From Scilla litardierei (taxonomy: Eukaryota > Streptophyta > Magnoliopsida > Asparagales > Asparagaceae): a stretch of DNA of 64,000 bases. A program made the position numbers and the translations under genes. The DNA lies in contig CM061132.1 of NCBI GenBank assembly GCA_030789695.1, positions 163,209,442 through 163,273,441 of the forward strand. The letters are read 5' to 3'. Below, piece after piece: positions 33,196 to 45,001 of this stretch. The first letter of the stretch is position 1; each line of letters begins with the position of its first letter. The notes under the pieces were generated by a model. It saw only the letters and a program-made list of their open reading frames with translations. It searched no databases and had not been told where the DNA came from.

Positions 33196-33589
33196 AATCA
33201 GTTCATCGTTTCTTTGTTCTATTCAGATATGTAAAATTGCTAACACAACTAAGTTGATGACTAACACCACCACAAAATCCGAATAACTGAGCCAGGCATA
33301 AAGCAACTAAGTTAATTGCTAACGACAAGTGTAACATCAAAACCTATATCAAACAACTAATTTATGCACTACACATGCTCGCACATACTCAACAAATAAC
33401 ATAAGATAATATCATCACGCAAAAAGAGGCTTGTCTTCGGCAAGCAAACAACAATCTGCAGTCATCAGCATTACACATCACCACAAAACAAGCATGATGT
33501 CGTCAAAGAAAAATGCATATCAAACAACAACTTCCCTTCCCACTGAAGTCTTTTAAGTTCATAGAGCAAAGCTCAGACCCACGGAAACA
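33196..33589. other. no gene; 3' flank of the PMD pseudogene
   Basis: AT-rich sequence with no coding signal. It lies directly downstream (minus strand) of the last PMD exon and may include its 3' untranslated region. Confidence 0.5.
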
Positions 33590-33904
33590 TCATATAATAT
33601 CAGGCACGTGAGGGTCACCACGTAGTAAACTGACGATCTTGCTCAATCCCCCTAGCACATTCTCGATTGTCTGATTCGATCCTCCTGCTAGAGTTGATTC
33701 ACTGATGCGAAGTGCCTCGTCTACCTAATATCATGAAAAAGATAAAATAGATTATCCATAGTACCGATAAAGATTGAACAATAAATCATGTAAATACTAA
33801 CCATGTGAAGTAAATATGCTTCTCTCTCGCATGGACGTAGCCTATCATTTGTTGATGGGTTTTGGACCCCAAGATGTGATATACTACGATACCAATCTAT
33901 ATAT
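33590..33904 (-). pseudogene. PMD/MAIN-like gene, last two exons (part)
   Basis: On the minus strand the exon broken by the copia insertion resumes at 33899 with DWYRSISHLGVQNPS and runs to LLHM at 33802, where a GTTAGT donor follows. The next exon, 33724-33590, starts after an ATTAG acceptor, encodes VDEALRISESTLAGGSNQ and ends HVPDII with a TGA. The D-W-Y-x-x-x-S-H segment is typical of the C-terminal part of plant mobile domain proteins (PF10536; MAIN-like and phosphatase PP7 long-form homologs). The intron is about 77 bp with GT-AG ends. The rest of the gene is at 47034-48285. Confidence 0.8.
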
Positions 33905-35416
33905 TGTTGAGTATTGATTCCCCTGATTTGGTTTTGATGATGAACAAATATAAATATTGTGTACTAATTCTTTTTGAGCGCAGTTATGGAGATCGTCACC
34001 AATTTACTTTGTAGATATCAAGCGACGTCTTAAGACTTCGTTAGAGCGCATGATTGTTGTGTCTGAAGCTTCGTTGAAGCTCAAGGAGTTGTTACTGAAG
34101 TCAAGGGATTCAGACTCATCATGATTGAAGCTTTGAAGACGGTTTGTCGTGTTTATTTATATTGTCTTCTAGCTTTGTTTCATAGAATATTAAGCCTTGA
34201 GTCTTACTTGCCTAGTTATCCTCATATCTATCTTAACTTATCACTAAGAATGCCCTAGAAGCCATTAAATAGGGTTCATTGCTTATCGTCCTTGATTTGG
34301 CTTTCTTTTGCATCTTAGTTGGTTCAAGAAGAATAATTAATCGATTAAAATTCAATCTAATCGGTTAGGAAGTCTTCTTGAACCGACTAGTCTTCTTTGA
34401 GATTTTTGGCCTATTCACTGTTGACCAATTAGTCAGTCCAAGAAGGTTCACCGACCGACTAGTTCTCAAACTAGTCGGTTAGTGTTTCTTCTTAGACCGA
34501 CTAGTTTACCCTTCTTAATTTCACTCAATTCTCTGTTTAAAACTAGTCGGTTCAAGGAGGTTCACCGACCGACTAGTTCACCAACTAATCGGTCAGTGAT
34601 CCTTCTTAGACCGATTAAGCTGCTTTAATTTTCCAGCCGTTGGAGATTTTATTTCAACGATTTTTCTTGATCTGTTTTGATTCTTTCCATATATGTTTTA
34701 TACGTTTCAAACATGGAAATTCCTCTATTCTGAGAGAGGATCCAGATCTAATTCTAGATCTATCGATTATTATTTTGAAAAGACTTGAACTCTTGAAAAA
34801 TCACTCTCTCACGTTTTTGACCTAATTTCTCCAAGAAATCTTGAACTTTTGTGCGCTCACTTTCCTGAAGAATTGAATCACGATCATCATCATCATCTTA
34901 GCCATCTTCCTCTGTTCATCTCAGTTGTGCTAGGGTTTCGTGATCGTTTCTCTCCACCATTCTTCATTGACCTAATACTGTAAGTATTTCTCAAGGCATA
35001 TGAATTTGTGGTGAGTTCTTTATATTTCATTAAACTCTATATTATAGTTTTCTCTCAGTTTGTGAGAGGTTCGTGATCCCGGTTGGTGGGAGTCACGATT
35101 CAATTGTTGTATTGATTTATCTTGTAGTAGTTTCTACAAGAAGTTTTCAGTGAAAGCTTGAGTTAGTGGATTCTAACTCAAGTAGCAGGAAGGGATCCGA
35201 GTGTCTGGGACGTAGAAACAACAGGAACAAGTCGGGGAGACTTGGGTGGATCCGAACCCATTATATATATTGTTTACGTTGCGTTATTCGTGTTGTTTAT
35301 CATTATTCCGCATAGTTGTTTGTGATTGCAAAATAATTAGGAATTATCCTCTTGATTATTTTAAAGTACTATTCACCCCCCTCTAGTACTTGTGCAGTAG
35401 CTTCCAGGGTATTACA
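33905..35416 (+). repeat. 5' LTR of the 33905 copia element
   Basis: 1512 bp, TGTTGAG to TTACA. A cluster of CCGACTAG/CTAGTCGG palindromes lies at 34381-34618. It carries 242 bp (34709-34950) missing from the 3' LTR; both ends of that segment have CGTTTC. Confidence 0.93.
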
Positions 35417-35418
35417 TT

Positions 35419-35430
35419 TGGTATCAGAGC
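35419..35430 (+). promoter_or_regulatory. primer binding site, initiator Met-tRNA type
   Basis: TGGTATCAGAGC begins two bases after the LTR end and is the standard copia primer site. Confidence 0.92.
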
Positions 35431-36252
35431 TTGGTCGTTGCGGAGGGGAGCAATGCTAAGACAATGAATGCCTTACAATGTGCACTGGATCCTGAAGACG
35501 TCAACAAGATATGCACCTGTAAGAGTGCATATCAGATTTGGAATCAACTCCTCATCTTACACGAGGGAACGAGCAGGGTAAAACACTCTAAACTCACTGT
35601 TGCTAACAAAGAATTCGAGTTATTTCACATGGAACAGTGTGAAAGAATTAAGGAGTATTATGCTCGCTTCGTGGATCTAACCAACGAATTGGAAGCTCTT
35701 GGGAAGACCTATACCCAAGAAGAGAAAGTCGCAAAGATCATTGACGGACTCCCTTCGAGTTGGGAAAAGCGAACCTACGCTATCGAGGAAGGTAATAATA
35801 TGTCAAAATATACTGTTGGTCAACTAATGGGTACCTTAATGTCTTACGAGGTACAAAAGGACAGCAAGATCAAGATGCAGGACAAGATGAAGGCGTTCTT
35901 GAAGCAAGAACAGCCGACGAAAAAGGCCATTGCTTTCAAGGCCACCCCTACCACACCTATCGATAGTGAAGAATCGGAAGATGAGTTGGACATGGAATCT
36001 TTGGCCCTCATGGCAAAGAAGTTCAACCGGTTCTTCCGAAAAGGTAATTTCAAGAACAAATCCAAAGTTGGTTCTACTAATGCCTCTACTCCTTTGTGTT
36101 TCAAATGCAATAAACCCGGACACATCAAGGTCGATTGTCCACTCAACAAACAAAAGGAGAAATGGAAGGCACCTAAGGTACGACAAGTCATGAAAGTACA
36201 AGAAGGAGTACAAGAAAGGGATTGTCGGTATATTCACCGACTCAAAAGATGA
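35431..36252 (+). pseudogene. copia gag, N-terminally truncated
   Basis: The frame is open from the primer site, but the usual gag start and first 80 or so residues are absent: sequence jumps from the primer site to the middle of the capsid (NAKTMNALQCALDPED). The capsid continues with AYQIWNQLLILHEGTSRVK, YYARFVDLTNELEALGK and IDGLPSSWEKR, the UBN2/gag pattern of copia elements. The zinc knuckle CFKCNKPGHIKVDC is at about 36097. A frameshift after about 36190 moves the acidic tail into another frame with stops near 36283 and 36370. Confidence 0.88.
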
Positions 36253-36376
36253 TTCTTCAAGTAGTGAGTCAGATGAAGAATAAGTGGAGAAAGCACACAT
36301 GTGCTTCATGGCAAGAGAGCAGCATGATCAATAGACCGCTTCAGATGAAAGCGAGGATGAAGGCGAATAAGTAACT

Positions 36377-37465
36377 ATGAATGACCCGAGATTAGCTAAT
36401 GAACAAATTTGGTCTAAGTATTCTAAGTTAGTAAATAGATATACTAAAATCAAAGATGAGCTAACTAGTCTTCAAAACACTCCTAAACCTGTCATCACCA
36501 ACAACGATACCGTTGCTGAAGCCTTTAGAACTGCTATTGTAAATCTCAAATCTCAACTTGATCATGTTAACATTGAGGATTCGGATGAACATGAGATAGC
36601 AGATTTGATTTCTCGAAACTCAACTTTGAGTATTGAGAATGAGAATCTCAAGTCACGTGTTTGTGAACTCACAACGCAAGTGTCCACTTTGGATACTAAA
36701 ATACTTTCTCTCACCGAGAAATATGAGTCCACATTAGGCCGAATTGAGAAATTCAACAAAGACAATGATCATTTGGATAATATTCTGAATGACTTACTTC
36801 CGGCCAATCATCGCATTGGGCTGGGGTATAAAAAGGAAAATTCATCCAAATCTTCCACCACCTTTGTAAGGCCATCATCCGATACCTCAACTAGTGGGAG
36901 TAAACACCCCATGGGTAGTTCATCTACTAATGGTACTTCCACTAAGTTCACATCCCCTTTTGGAAAGAAACCCACTTTGAGTGGACCTCCAAAGAAGGGT
37001 CATGCATTTATGTACACAAATACTATGCCACGTAGGAACAGACCTCCTACTCCACATGTTCACACTTATGATGATTTTTATGCTCCACGTCCACGAGCAC
37101 GTGCACACCAAGTGAGATACACTCACGCACGTGTTCCCCCACATGCATATGTTCGCCCTCATCATTATTATATGAATGATTACCATCATGCATCGTATCA
37201 TATGTTGCCACCACCATTTCATCATGTGCCGCATGCTTATCCACGTCAATTATACACTAGGCCACATCCTCGTAGAACACATGCACCACGTAGAAATCAA
37301 CAAAATGTGCATGTTCCCAATAGGAATAGGGCTCCCAAGACATTCTCTATTTGGGGCCGGAAGGACATTAGCATGCATGAGAAACAAGCATATATAAACT
37401 CATATTTTATGAATGTTGTGCACAATGATGATTATATTGGGAAGTCTAAGTCCAATTGGACTTGA
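36377..37465 (+). pseudogene. gag C-terminal extension: coiled coil and His-rich region
   Basis: This 362-residue frame begins MNDPRLANEQIWSKYSKLV. Residues 1-150 have a heptad pattern rich in Leu, Ile and Lys/Glu, probably a coiled coil, as found after the zinc knuckle in Sirevirus gag. A Ser/Thr-rich linker (150-210) is followed by about 120 residues dominated by His, Pro, Arg and Tyr, including PHHYYMNDYHHASYHM and FHHVPHAYPRQ. The end, INSYFMNVVHNDDY then KSKSNW, parallels the end of gag in the nested element at 40349. It was probably one polyprotein with the upstream gag, separated now by a frameshift and stops. Confidence 0.72.
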
Positions 37466-37995
37466 CTTCCAAATGTCTAATCTTTTAGGACCTAATGACC
37501 TTGGGTGCCATGATACAATGTTCTTATCTTCAGGTACTCAAGAAAAGAAAAGGAGCAACAAATCTAAATTTGGTTCCAAGAACGGTTGGATACTTGATAG
37601 CGGGTGCTCAAAACACATGACTGGTAAAGCTCTGTTGCTATCCGAAGTGGTACCCATTGAAAATGGAAACCAAGTGGTCTTTGGAGGCAACGAGAGTGGA
37701 ACCATCATAGGTGTTGTGAAAGTTGGTAACCATTCTAAACCTCTTATAAATGATGTTTACCTTGTTAAAGGTTTAAATCACAATCTAATCTCTATAAGTC
37801 AACTTTGTGACAAGGGTTACAAAGGTAACTTTGAGAAATGAATGTGTCATATTTTAGGAACTGAAAATAATAGTTTGTTGTTCTCTGGCACACGCCATAA
37901 GGACTTATATATCTTAGATATTCCAAATTCCCATGAACAATGTTTTATTGCCAACACAAGTGAGCAACACTTATGGCATAGACGTTTTGATCATG
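37466..37995 (+). pseudogene. copia protease and start of GAG-pre-integrase, truncated
   Basis: The protease motif GWILDSGCSKHMTG is at about 37587, followed by LISISQLCDKGY. A TGA at about 37839 interrupts the frame. After it, the same region encodes an ILDI segment and LWHRRFDHA, the GAG-pre-integrase motif (usually LWHxRLGH), with Phe and Asp replacing Leu and Gly. Coding sequence stops at 37995, where the reverse-oriented element begins; the integrase is absent. Confidence 0.85.
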
Positions 37996-38267
37996 CGATT
38001 CTTCCAAGATAGAGTGGACACCGCCTTGGCATTTAGAGATACTTTGTCCTTCTCTGTCTTGGTCCACTTTTCTTCCTCGAGAGTGGGTTCTTCATAAGGA
38101 TTCTCCACTATCTTCCATAGATCATAGGAGATAGAGAGAAGGTACATTCGCATCCGATTCTTCCAAGATCCATAATTTGAATCGTTAAGAAGTGGTGGTC
38201 TGCTGGAAGATTGTCCTTCGGGGAAATGATTGGTTGACGCCATCTATAACCTCGCTCCGATACCAAG
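37996..38267 (-). pseudogene. partial gag of the nested element, with primer site
   Basis: On the minus strand the primer site TGGTATCGGAGC (38265-38254) is followed by a gag start MASTNHFPEGQSSSRPP and runs through SWKNRMRMYLLSISYDLWK, open to LNAKAVSTL. It then jumps to a repeat of the SWKNRM codons before joining the host element. In the full gag copy at 41900-42036 the Trp of DLWK is a stop, so this partial copy is the better preserved one over that stretch. Confidence 0.8.
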
Positions 38268-39959
38268 TGTTGGATCCTATGGATGGCAAACAACACTAGA
38301 AGGGGGGTTGAATAGTGTTGTGTAAATAATAAATCTTTTTCGATCGTTAATTAAAAACCCTTCTAATGTTGCCTAAGAAACCAAGTAGAGTGATCTACGC
38401 TTGGTTCTTAATCAACAAGTTAATCTTGTAAAAATATAAAAGATAAACAATTATGATTACAATCAGATAAGAGATCTTTACACACAGATAGATCTTTACA
38501 CAGCGGAATTAAATGTACAATCTCTGTAATATGCAAATGAACAAAGAATTACAAAGATATAATAATAACAAAGTAAATAAGAATTGCTTGCAGAGATAAA
38601 TAATCAAACACAGAAAATGCAAACGCAAAGACAATGATTTTTATCCTGGATCCCCACAACCCTGGGTACGTCCAGTCCCCGACCAATCCGGTACGAGATT
38701 TCCACTATTGCCTTAGCAATACAAATACCTAGCCTCACTAGGATTTCCGACCACCTAGACTTGTCTAGGATTTTACCCTTGCCTCACAACCTGAGGACTT
38801 TACCTTGCCTCACAATCCGAGGACTTTTCACAAACACCTTGCCTACAACAAGGATTTACAACTACACTTATCACCAAGGGACTACAAGTAAAATCAAATC
38901 CAATACACCACAATGAATTAGTGGGGATTGGTTTTTACACCCAATAATTCTATAGCCAAGATTAAATTTGCAATTGTGCTTAACGTGGCTAAAAGAATTT
39001 TAAATCGTCCGTAGATCACACAAAGAATATGAGTTTATTCAATGTGATCTAGAATCTAGATGTGTTCTTAGATCACAAAAAGAATATGAAATTATTCAAT
39101 GTGATCTAGAATCTAGATGTTTCAAAAATCATTTGAGAATAAAAAAAATCAAAGAGAAGGATTTATCTTTTGAGAGAATAAGAATTTTGCTCAAGAGTGA
39201 ATTGGTGAGGAAAAATGTTCTCATGTGGTCTCTATTTATAGAGCTAAAGGAGAATTCAAAATAATTCAAATCAAGTTTGACTTTAGCCCAAAAATCAAGC
39301 AATGAATAAATGAGAGAGTGAATCAAGGAATTCTGGTCGCACAGCAGGTAGTCGACTCCCTAACTGTGGTAGTCGACTCCCAGAGTGTCTCAGAGAAAAT
39401 CTGCTACAACTGGTAGTCGACTCCCTAACTTAGGTAGCCGACTACCAGACTATCTTTTCTGGTAGAAGACAGAAATCAGTGTAGTGAACTACTGGGTGTT
39501 TGTAGTTGACTACAAATTGAAACTTAGCTTCTATGAAAAGAATGCTCTCAAATAAGTTTAAAATGAGTTTTAAAAACATTTTAGAAAATCATTTTGTGTG
39601 TGTGCAAATTCTTCTTGGCTTTGACATAATCCTAAGAAAATGGAAAACAACTCACACACTAGACTCTATGAAGAACTTGAAGCCATGAATGAGCTTGAGC
39701 TAGTTGCATATGCTTCGCTTGAATTTGAGCTCCTCTTTAGCTTTAGCTTGAGCACATTCTTTGAGCTTTGGAGTTGCGAGCTAAATTCATCTTCATCTTC
39801 TATGTGTGTGGTTGAAGTTCTTCTTCTCGGAGTATGTTTCGAGCTTCAAGTAGCTTATTGCACAACCTACACACTTAAGTAGTATGATTAGTAATTTAAC
39901 AACATTTGGTGTGATCATCAACAAAACAAACCACTTGGGGTGGGACTAGATTCCCATCA
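38268..39959 (-). repeat. left LTR of the nested gag-only element
   Basis: 1692 bp, starting TGTTGGATCC and ending CCCATCA on the plus strand. It matches 42061-43885 except for a deletion of about 130 bp near 39165. A cluster of GTAGTCGACT and GTAGCCGACTAC palindromes lies at 39348-39520. Confidence 0.93.
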
Positions 39960-40348
39960 CTCTCCCCCTTTTTGATGATGACACCCAAATGAAAAATATA
40001 TGAATAATATGAAATAAAAACAATGAGTAAGTGTACTTACTCCCCCTGCTTAGATGCGGTTTATTATTCATTCATGTTTTTGCGTGCTTCACTTTTTCTC
40101 CCCCTTGTCATCACAAAAAAAACATAATCGTATACATACCAAGTGAAGAAAAAAAATTTCATAGGCTCCCCCTTAAAGTTTGCATCATTGCAGTTGGGTC
40201 TCCCCCTTAATGTATGCATGGATTTAGAAATTCATTGGGAGCTCTTCTACTAATCCCTTATAGTTTTGGTACCTGAAAATCAAACAAATAATTTTGGTAC
40301 CCTTTCTTTGTGGGTCCGTGGGATTAGTCATACATAATAATGTAATCA
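39960..40348 (-). promoter_or_regulatory. multiple polypurine tracts of the nested element
   Basis: On the minus strand, AAAAGGGGGAGAG directly abuts the LTR, and GGGGGAG tracts recur near 40040, 40098, 40167 and 40203. Five tracts in about 250 bp is the Sirevirus pattern. Confidence 0.8.
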
Positions 40349-42036
40349 TCAACCAAGAGGGAACCAAACCCAGTTGGGTTGAGATTTCCCATAAGTAAAT
40401 TTATAATCTCTACAAAAATGAACATTGTTCATAAAACTAGAAATGTAATTGTCTTTCATTTGGACGGTTCCAATTTTGGGAATCCAAACTTTGACATATC
40501 CATTTTCAGTTTTAGGAACTCTAGCTTGATGATGAGAATTTCTAGCATTTTGATTGGTCATGTTATAACCTAAGCCATGTTTGCTAGATTGGGGTCTTTG
40601 TGATCTAATCAAGCTATCTAATTTTTCTTTACCTTTATTGAACCTAGTAACATTATTAACCAAGTCCTCATGCTTTGCCTTAATGGCGGTCATGTTCTTT
40701 TCTAAGTCTCTAAACCTATTTCCTAGGTCTTTGAGTTCTACATTGAGCAACCTATTCTTTTCAATTAAATCCTTATTGTTGCTAATCAATTTTAGGTTCT
40801 CTTCTCTAATCTTTTCTAGCTCTTGATTAGTAGGATTAGAACCACAAGATTTATGCATCTTTTTGAGAGTTAAAAGCTCTTTGAGTTGGACCTCATATAA
40901 TGCATAAATTTTATGAAATTCCTCCTCATAATCAATTTCATCATCATCGCTACTATCGCTATCACTAGAGGTATGCTAGGAATTTACCTTGTGGTCTTCC
41001 CTTGCCATGAAGCACATGTAGTTCCGCTCGTTCCTTTTGCTTGCTTTTCCTTCATTTTCAGATGATGATGAGTTATCGGAATCCTCGTCATCATCACTTC
41101 TATCCCAAGCCCCAAAAGCTTTTCCATTTGGCCTTTTGCCTTTGTATGACTTTGTTCTCTTATCTCTGTTTTTCTTTAGATGACATTCATTCTTCATATG
41201 GCCTGGCCTATTACATTCATAACAAATAACATCATTAGTGGAATTGAACTTACGGTTGTAGGACTTACGTGCTTTTATGATTTTCTTGTATCCTTTGGAG
41301 ATGAGTGCCATTTGTTTCTCCATCTCATCTTTGACTTCATTCTCGGACTCCTTCATATCCGATGTTGCTTTGAATGCAAGGTTCTTCTTCTTTTCAACGT
41401 GTTCCATGGTCTTTCGCTCTTACAGTTGGAGTTCATACGCCATTAGATTGCCGATGAGCTCTTCCAAGGTTAGCTTTGAAGTGTCGTTGCCTTCTTCAAT
41501 GGCCGAAGGGATTGCCATTCGGGAGTGAGGGATCTAAGGATCTTGCATACATGATCCTCTTGTGTGTACTTCTTTCCCAATCCCGCAAGTGTGTTGACGA
41601 TCTCCGTAAACCTCGTGTACATCTCCGTTATGTTCTCGTCTTTCTTCATCATAAATTTTTCATACCTGCCAGCATAAAGAGAAGATTTTGAAGATTTAAC
41701 TTTTTGGTTACCTTCATGTGTTACCTCAAGAAGTTTCCATATTTGGTGCGCGGAGGTAGCTATGGAGATGCGGTTGTACTCCGTTGTGTCAAGATCGTAA
41801 TATAGAGTGGACACCGCCTTGGCATTTAGAGATACTTTGTCCTTCTCCGTCTTGGTCCACTTTTCTTCCTCAAGAGTGGGTTCTTCATAAGGATTCTCCA
41901 CTATCTTCTATAGATCATAGGAGATAGAGAGAAGGTACATTCGCATCCGATTCTTCCAAGATCCATTATTTGAATCGTTGAGAAGTGGTGGTCTGCTGGA
42001 AGATTGTCCTTTGGGGAAATGATTGGTTGACGCCAT
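40349..42036 (-). pseudogene. gag of the nested Sirevirus-like element, degenerate
   Basis: Gag starts MASTNHFPKGQSSSRPP at 42036. A TAG at about 41910 replaces the Trp of DLWK. The capsid continues (TTEYNRISIATSAHQIWKL, MYTRFTEIVNTLAGLGK) to a frameshift near 41475. The next frame (41407-40976) holds the CCHC knuckle CYECNRPGHMKNEC and an acidic Ser-rich stretch. After a stop near 40976, a frame from 40858 to 40349 encodes a Glu/Lys/Leu-rich coiled coil (EKIREENLKLISNNKDLIEK) and ends PNWVWFPLG. Nothing resembling protease or pol follows, so the element was non-autonomous even before these breaks. Confidence 0.85.
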
Positions 42037-42046
42037 CTATAACCTC

Positions 42047-42058
42047 GCTCCGATACCA
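42047..42058 (-). promoter_or_regulatory. primer binding site of the nested element
   Basis: TGGTATCGGAGC on the minus strand lies two bases from the LTR end. It differs by one base from the usual copia TGGTATCAGAGC, and the same variant is present at the second copy (38254-38265). Confidence 0.85.
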
Positions 42059-42060
42059 AG

Positions 42061-43885
42061 TGTTGGATCCTGTGGATGGCAAACAACACTAGATGGGGGG
42101 TTGAATAGTGTTGTGTAAATAATAAATCTTTTTCGATCGTTAATTAAAAACCCTTCTAATGTTGCCTAAAAAACCAAGTAGAGTGATCTACGCTTGGTTC
42201 TTAATCAACAAGTTAATCTTGTAAAAATATAAAAGATACACAATTATGATTACAATCAGATAAGAGATCTTTACACACAGATAGATCTTTACACAGCGGA
42301 ATTAAATGTACAATCTTTGAAATATGCAAATGAACAAAGAATTACAAAGATATAATAATAACAAAGTAAATAAGAATTGCTTGTAGAGATAAATAATCAA
42401 ACACAGAAAATGCAAACGCAAAGACAATTATTTTTATCCTGGTTCCCCACAACCCTGGGTACGTCCAGTCCCCGACCAATCCGGTACGAGATTTCCACTA
42501 TTGCCTTAGCAATACAAATACCTAGCCTCACTAGGATTTCCGACCACCTAGACTTGTCTAGGATTTTACCCTTGCCTCACAACCCGAGGACTTTACATTG
42601 CCTCACAATTCGAGGACTTTTCACAAACACCTTGCCTACAACAAGGATTTACAACTACCCTTATCACCAAGGGACTACAAGTAAAATCAAATCCAATACA
42701 CCACAATGAATTAGTGGAGACTGGTTTTTACACCCAATAATTCTATAGCCAAGATTAAATTTGCAATTGTTCTTAACGTGGCTAAAAGAATTTTAAATCG
42801 TCCGTAGATCACACAAAGAATATGAGTTTATTCAATGTGATCTAGAATCTAGATGTGTTCTTAGATCACAAAAAGAATATGAAATTATTCAATGTGATCT
42901 AGAATCTAGATGTTTCAAAAATCCTTTGAGAATAAAAAAAATCAAAGAGAAGGATTTTGAAAACCAATTTGCAATAGCCAAATAATAATAATGATCTTAA
43001 AAATAATTATAAAAGAATATAAGCAATAAGATCAGAAATTGAAAAACCGATTTGGCTATGAAGAACTTTGAGAGCGATGAGAACGATGAGATCTTTTCAG
43101 AGAATAAGAATTTTGCTCAAGAGTGAATTGGTGAGGAAAAATGTTCTCATGTGGTCTCTATTTATTGAGCTAAAGGAGAATTCAAAATAATTCAAATCAA
43201 GTTTGACTTTAGCCCAAAAATCAAGCAATGAATAAATGAGAGAGTGAATCAAGGAATTCTGGTCGCACAGCAGGTAGTCGACTCCCTAACTGTGGTATTC
43301 GACTCCCAGAGTGTCTCAGAGAAAATCTGCTACAACTGGTAGTCGACTCCCTAACTTAGGTAGCCGACTACCAGACTATCTTTTCTGGTAGAAGACAGAA
43401 ATCAGTGTAGTGAACTACTGGGTGTTTGTAGTTGACTACAAATTGAAACTTAGCTTCTATGAAAAGAATGCTCTCAAATAAGTTTAAAATGAGTTTTAAA
43501 AACATTTTAGAAAATCATTTTGTGTGTGTGCAAATTCTTCTTGGCTTTGACATAATCCTAAGAAAATGGAAAACAACTCACACACTAGACTCTATGAAGA
43601 ACTTGAAGCCATGAATGAGCTTGAGCTAGTTGCATATGCTTCGCTTGAATTTGAGCTCCTCTTTAGCTTTAGCTTGAGCACATTCTTTGAGCTTTGGAGT
43701 TGCGAGCTAAATTCATCTTCATCTTCTATGTGTGTGGTTGAAGTTCTTCTTCTCAGAGTATGTTTCGAGCTTCAAGTAGCTTATTGCACAACCTACACAC
43801 TTAAGTAGTATGATTAGTAATTTAACAACATTTGGTGTGATCATCAACAAAACAAACCACTTGGGGTGGGACTAGATTCCCATCA
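42061..43885 (-). repeat. right LTR of the nested gag-only element
   Basis: 1825 bp and longer than its partner because it keeps about 130 bp (42955-43090). The GTAGTCGACT palindrome cluster is at 43272-43440. Confidence 0.93.
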
Positions 43886-45001
43886 AGGTTGATTCAACGC
43901 TTTTTGTTAACTATGCTAATCATGATATTATTCTAGTTCAAATTTACGTAGATGATATCATTTTTCGGTGCTACTAACTTCACTCTTTGCGAAGAGTTTT
44001 CTAATGTTATGAAGGACCAGTTTGAGATGAGCCATATGGGTGAGCTCAAATATTTCTTAGGACTCCAAATTCGCCAAATGAACGACGAGATCTTCATCCA
44101 CCAAACCAAGTACACGGTGGAGCTGCTAAAGCGATTTGGAATGGAGAATGCTTCTAGCAAGAAGACTCTGATGAGCACCACAACACATCTTGATAAAGAT
44201 ACGGGCGGCAAAGATGTAGACATTCGTCTATATCGAGGTATGACAGGTGTTCTATTATATCTTACTGCTAGTAGGCCAGATATAATGTTTGCCGTATGTG
44301 TTTGTGCTAGGTATCAGTCACAACCTAAGGAATCACACTTAATATTGGTTAAACATATTTTCCGTTATTTAAGTCACACACTTGACTACGGATTATTCTA
44401 TCCAAAGTCTAGCACATATGAGTTAATCTCATATAGTGACGCAAATTATGCTGGATGCAAATCCGACAGGAAGAGTACTAGTGGCACTTGCCATTTTATA
44501 GGAAATTCCATTGTCTCTTGGTTTTACAAGAAGCCGAATTCCGTATCACTTTCAACCACCGAGGCAGAATATATCACCGCCGGTACTGCATGTGCACAGG
44601 TTCTTTGGATAAGACACACACTGAAAGACTTTGGTATAAACTGTGATACTTGCCCTATCATGGTGGACAACCTAAGTGCAATATGTCTCTCTAAGAATCT
44701 GGTACACCACTCCCGTACCAAACACATAGATGTCCGTCACCATTTCTTAGATGATAATGTAGCTAAAAGGGACATCATATTAGTGTACGTTGAAACCCAG
44801 AAGCGAATCGCCGATATTTTCACGAAACCACTTAAGGAAGATTCCTTTGTACGGTTACGTCGAGAATTAGGGATTATGGGTGAATCCAATATTTATGATT
44901 CATATTTTTTGTATTGTTTGCGTGATAGTGATATTCATAAGCTCATGCATACATCTATTATGGTATTCTATGTTCATGCTGGATTTATGAGTAGTTTTTG
45001 A
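43886..45001 (+). pseudogene. copia RT (C-terminal part) and RNase H
   Basis: Coding resumes with VDSTLFVNYANHDIILVQIYVDDIIF, containing the YVDD catalytic motif. One extra base after the motif (about 43966) shifts the frame. The frame from 43952 is then open through KYFLGLQIRQ and the RNase H motifs TASRPDIMFAVCVCARYQ, YSDANYAGCKSDRKSTSG, STTEAEYITA, HHSRTKHIDVRHHF and ADIFTKPL, ending at 45001. The RT fingers and palm before VDSTLF are missing. Closest in sequence style to other Sirevirus-like pol proteins in this window. Confidence 0.93.

Larger units (their letters stand above)
37996..43885 (-). mobile_element. gag-only Sirevirus-like copia element, LTR-gag-LTR-partial gag
   Basis: On the minus strand the order is LTR (43885-42061), primer site CTTGGTATCGGAGC, gag (42036-40349), multiple GGGGGAG tracts, LTR (39959-38268), then a second primer site and the first part of another gag (to 37996). 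There is no protease, RT or integrase. The extra LTR-gag piece on the far side is what unequal recombination between tandem copies would leave, later cut by a deletion. The right end abuts the RT of the host copia element at 43886. The left junction follows the host pre-integrase motif, so the deletion removed host integrase and the outer part of this element together. Confidence 0.88.

Noticed and set aside
39640..39882. Short plus-strand ORF present in both LTRs of the nested element (also 43566-43808)
   Set aside because: It is conserved only because the LTRs are copies of each other, is antisense to the element, and is Leu/Glu/Ser low complexity.
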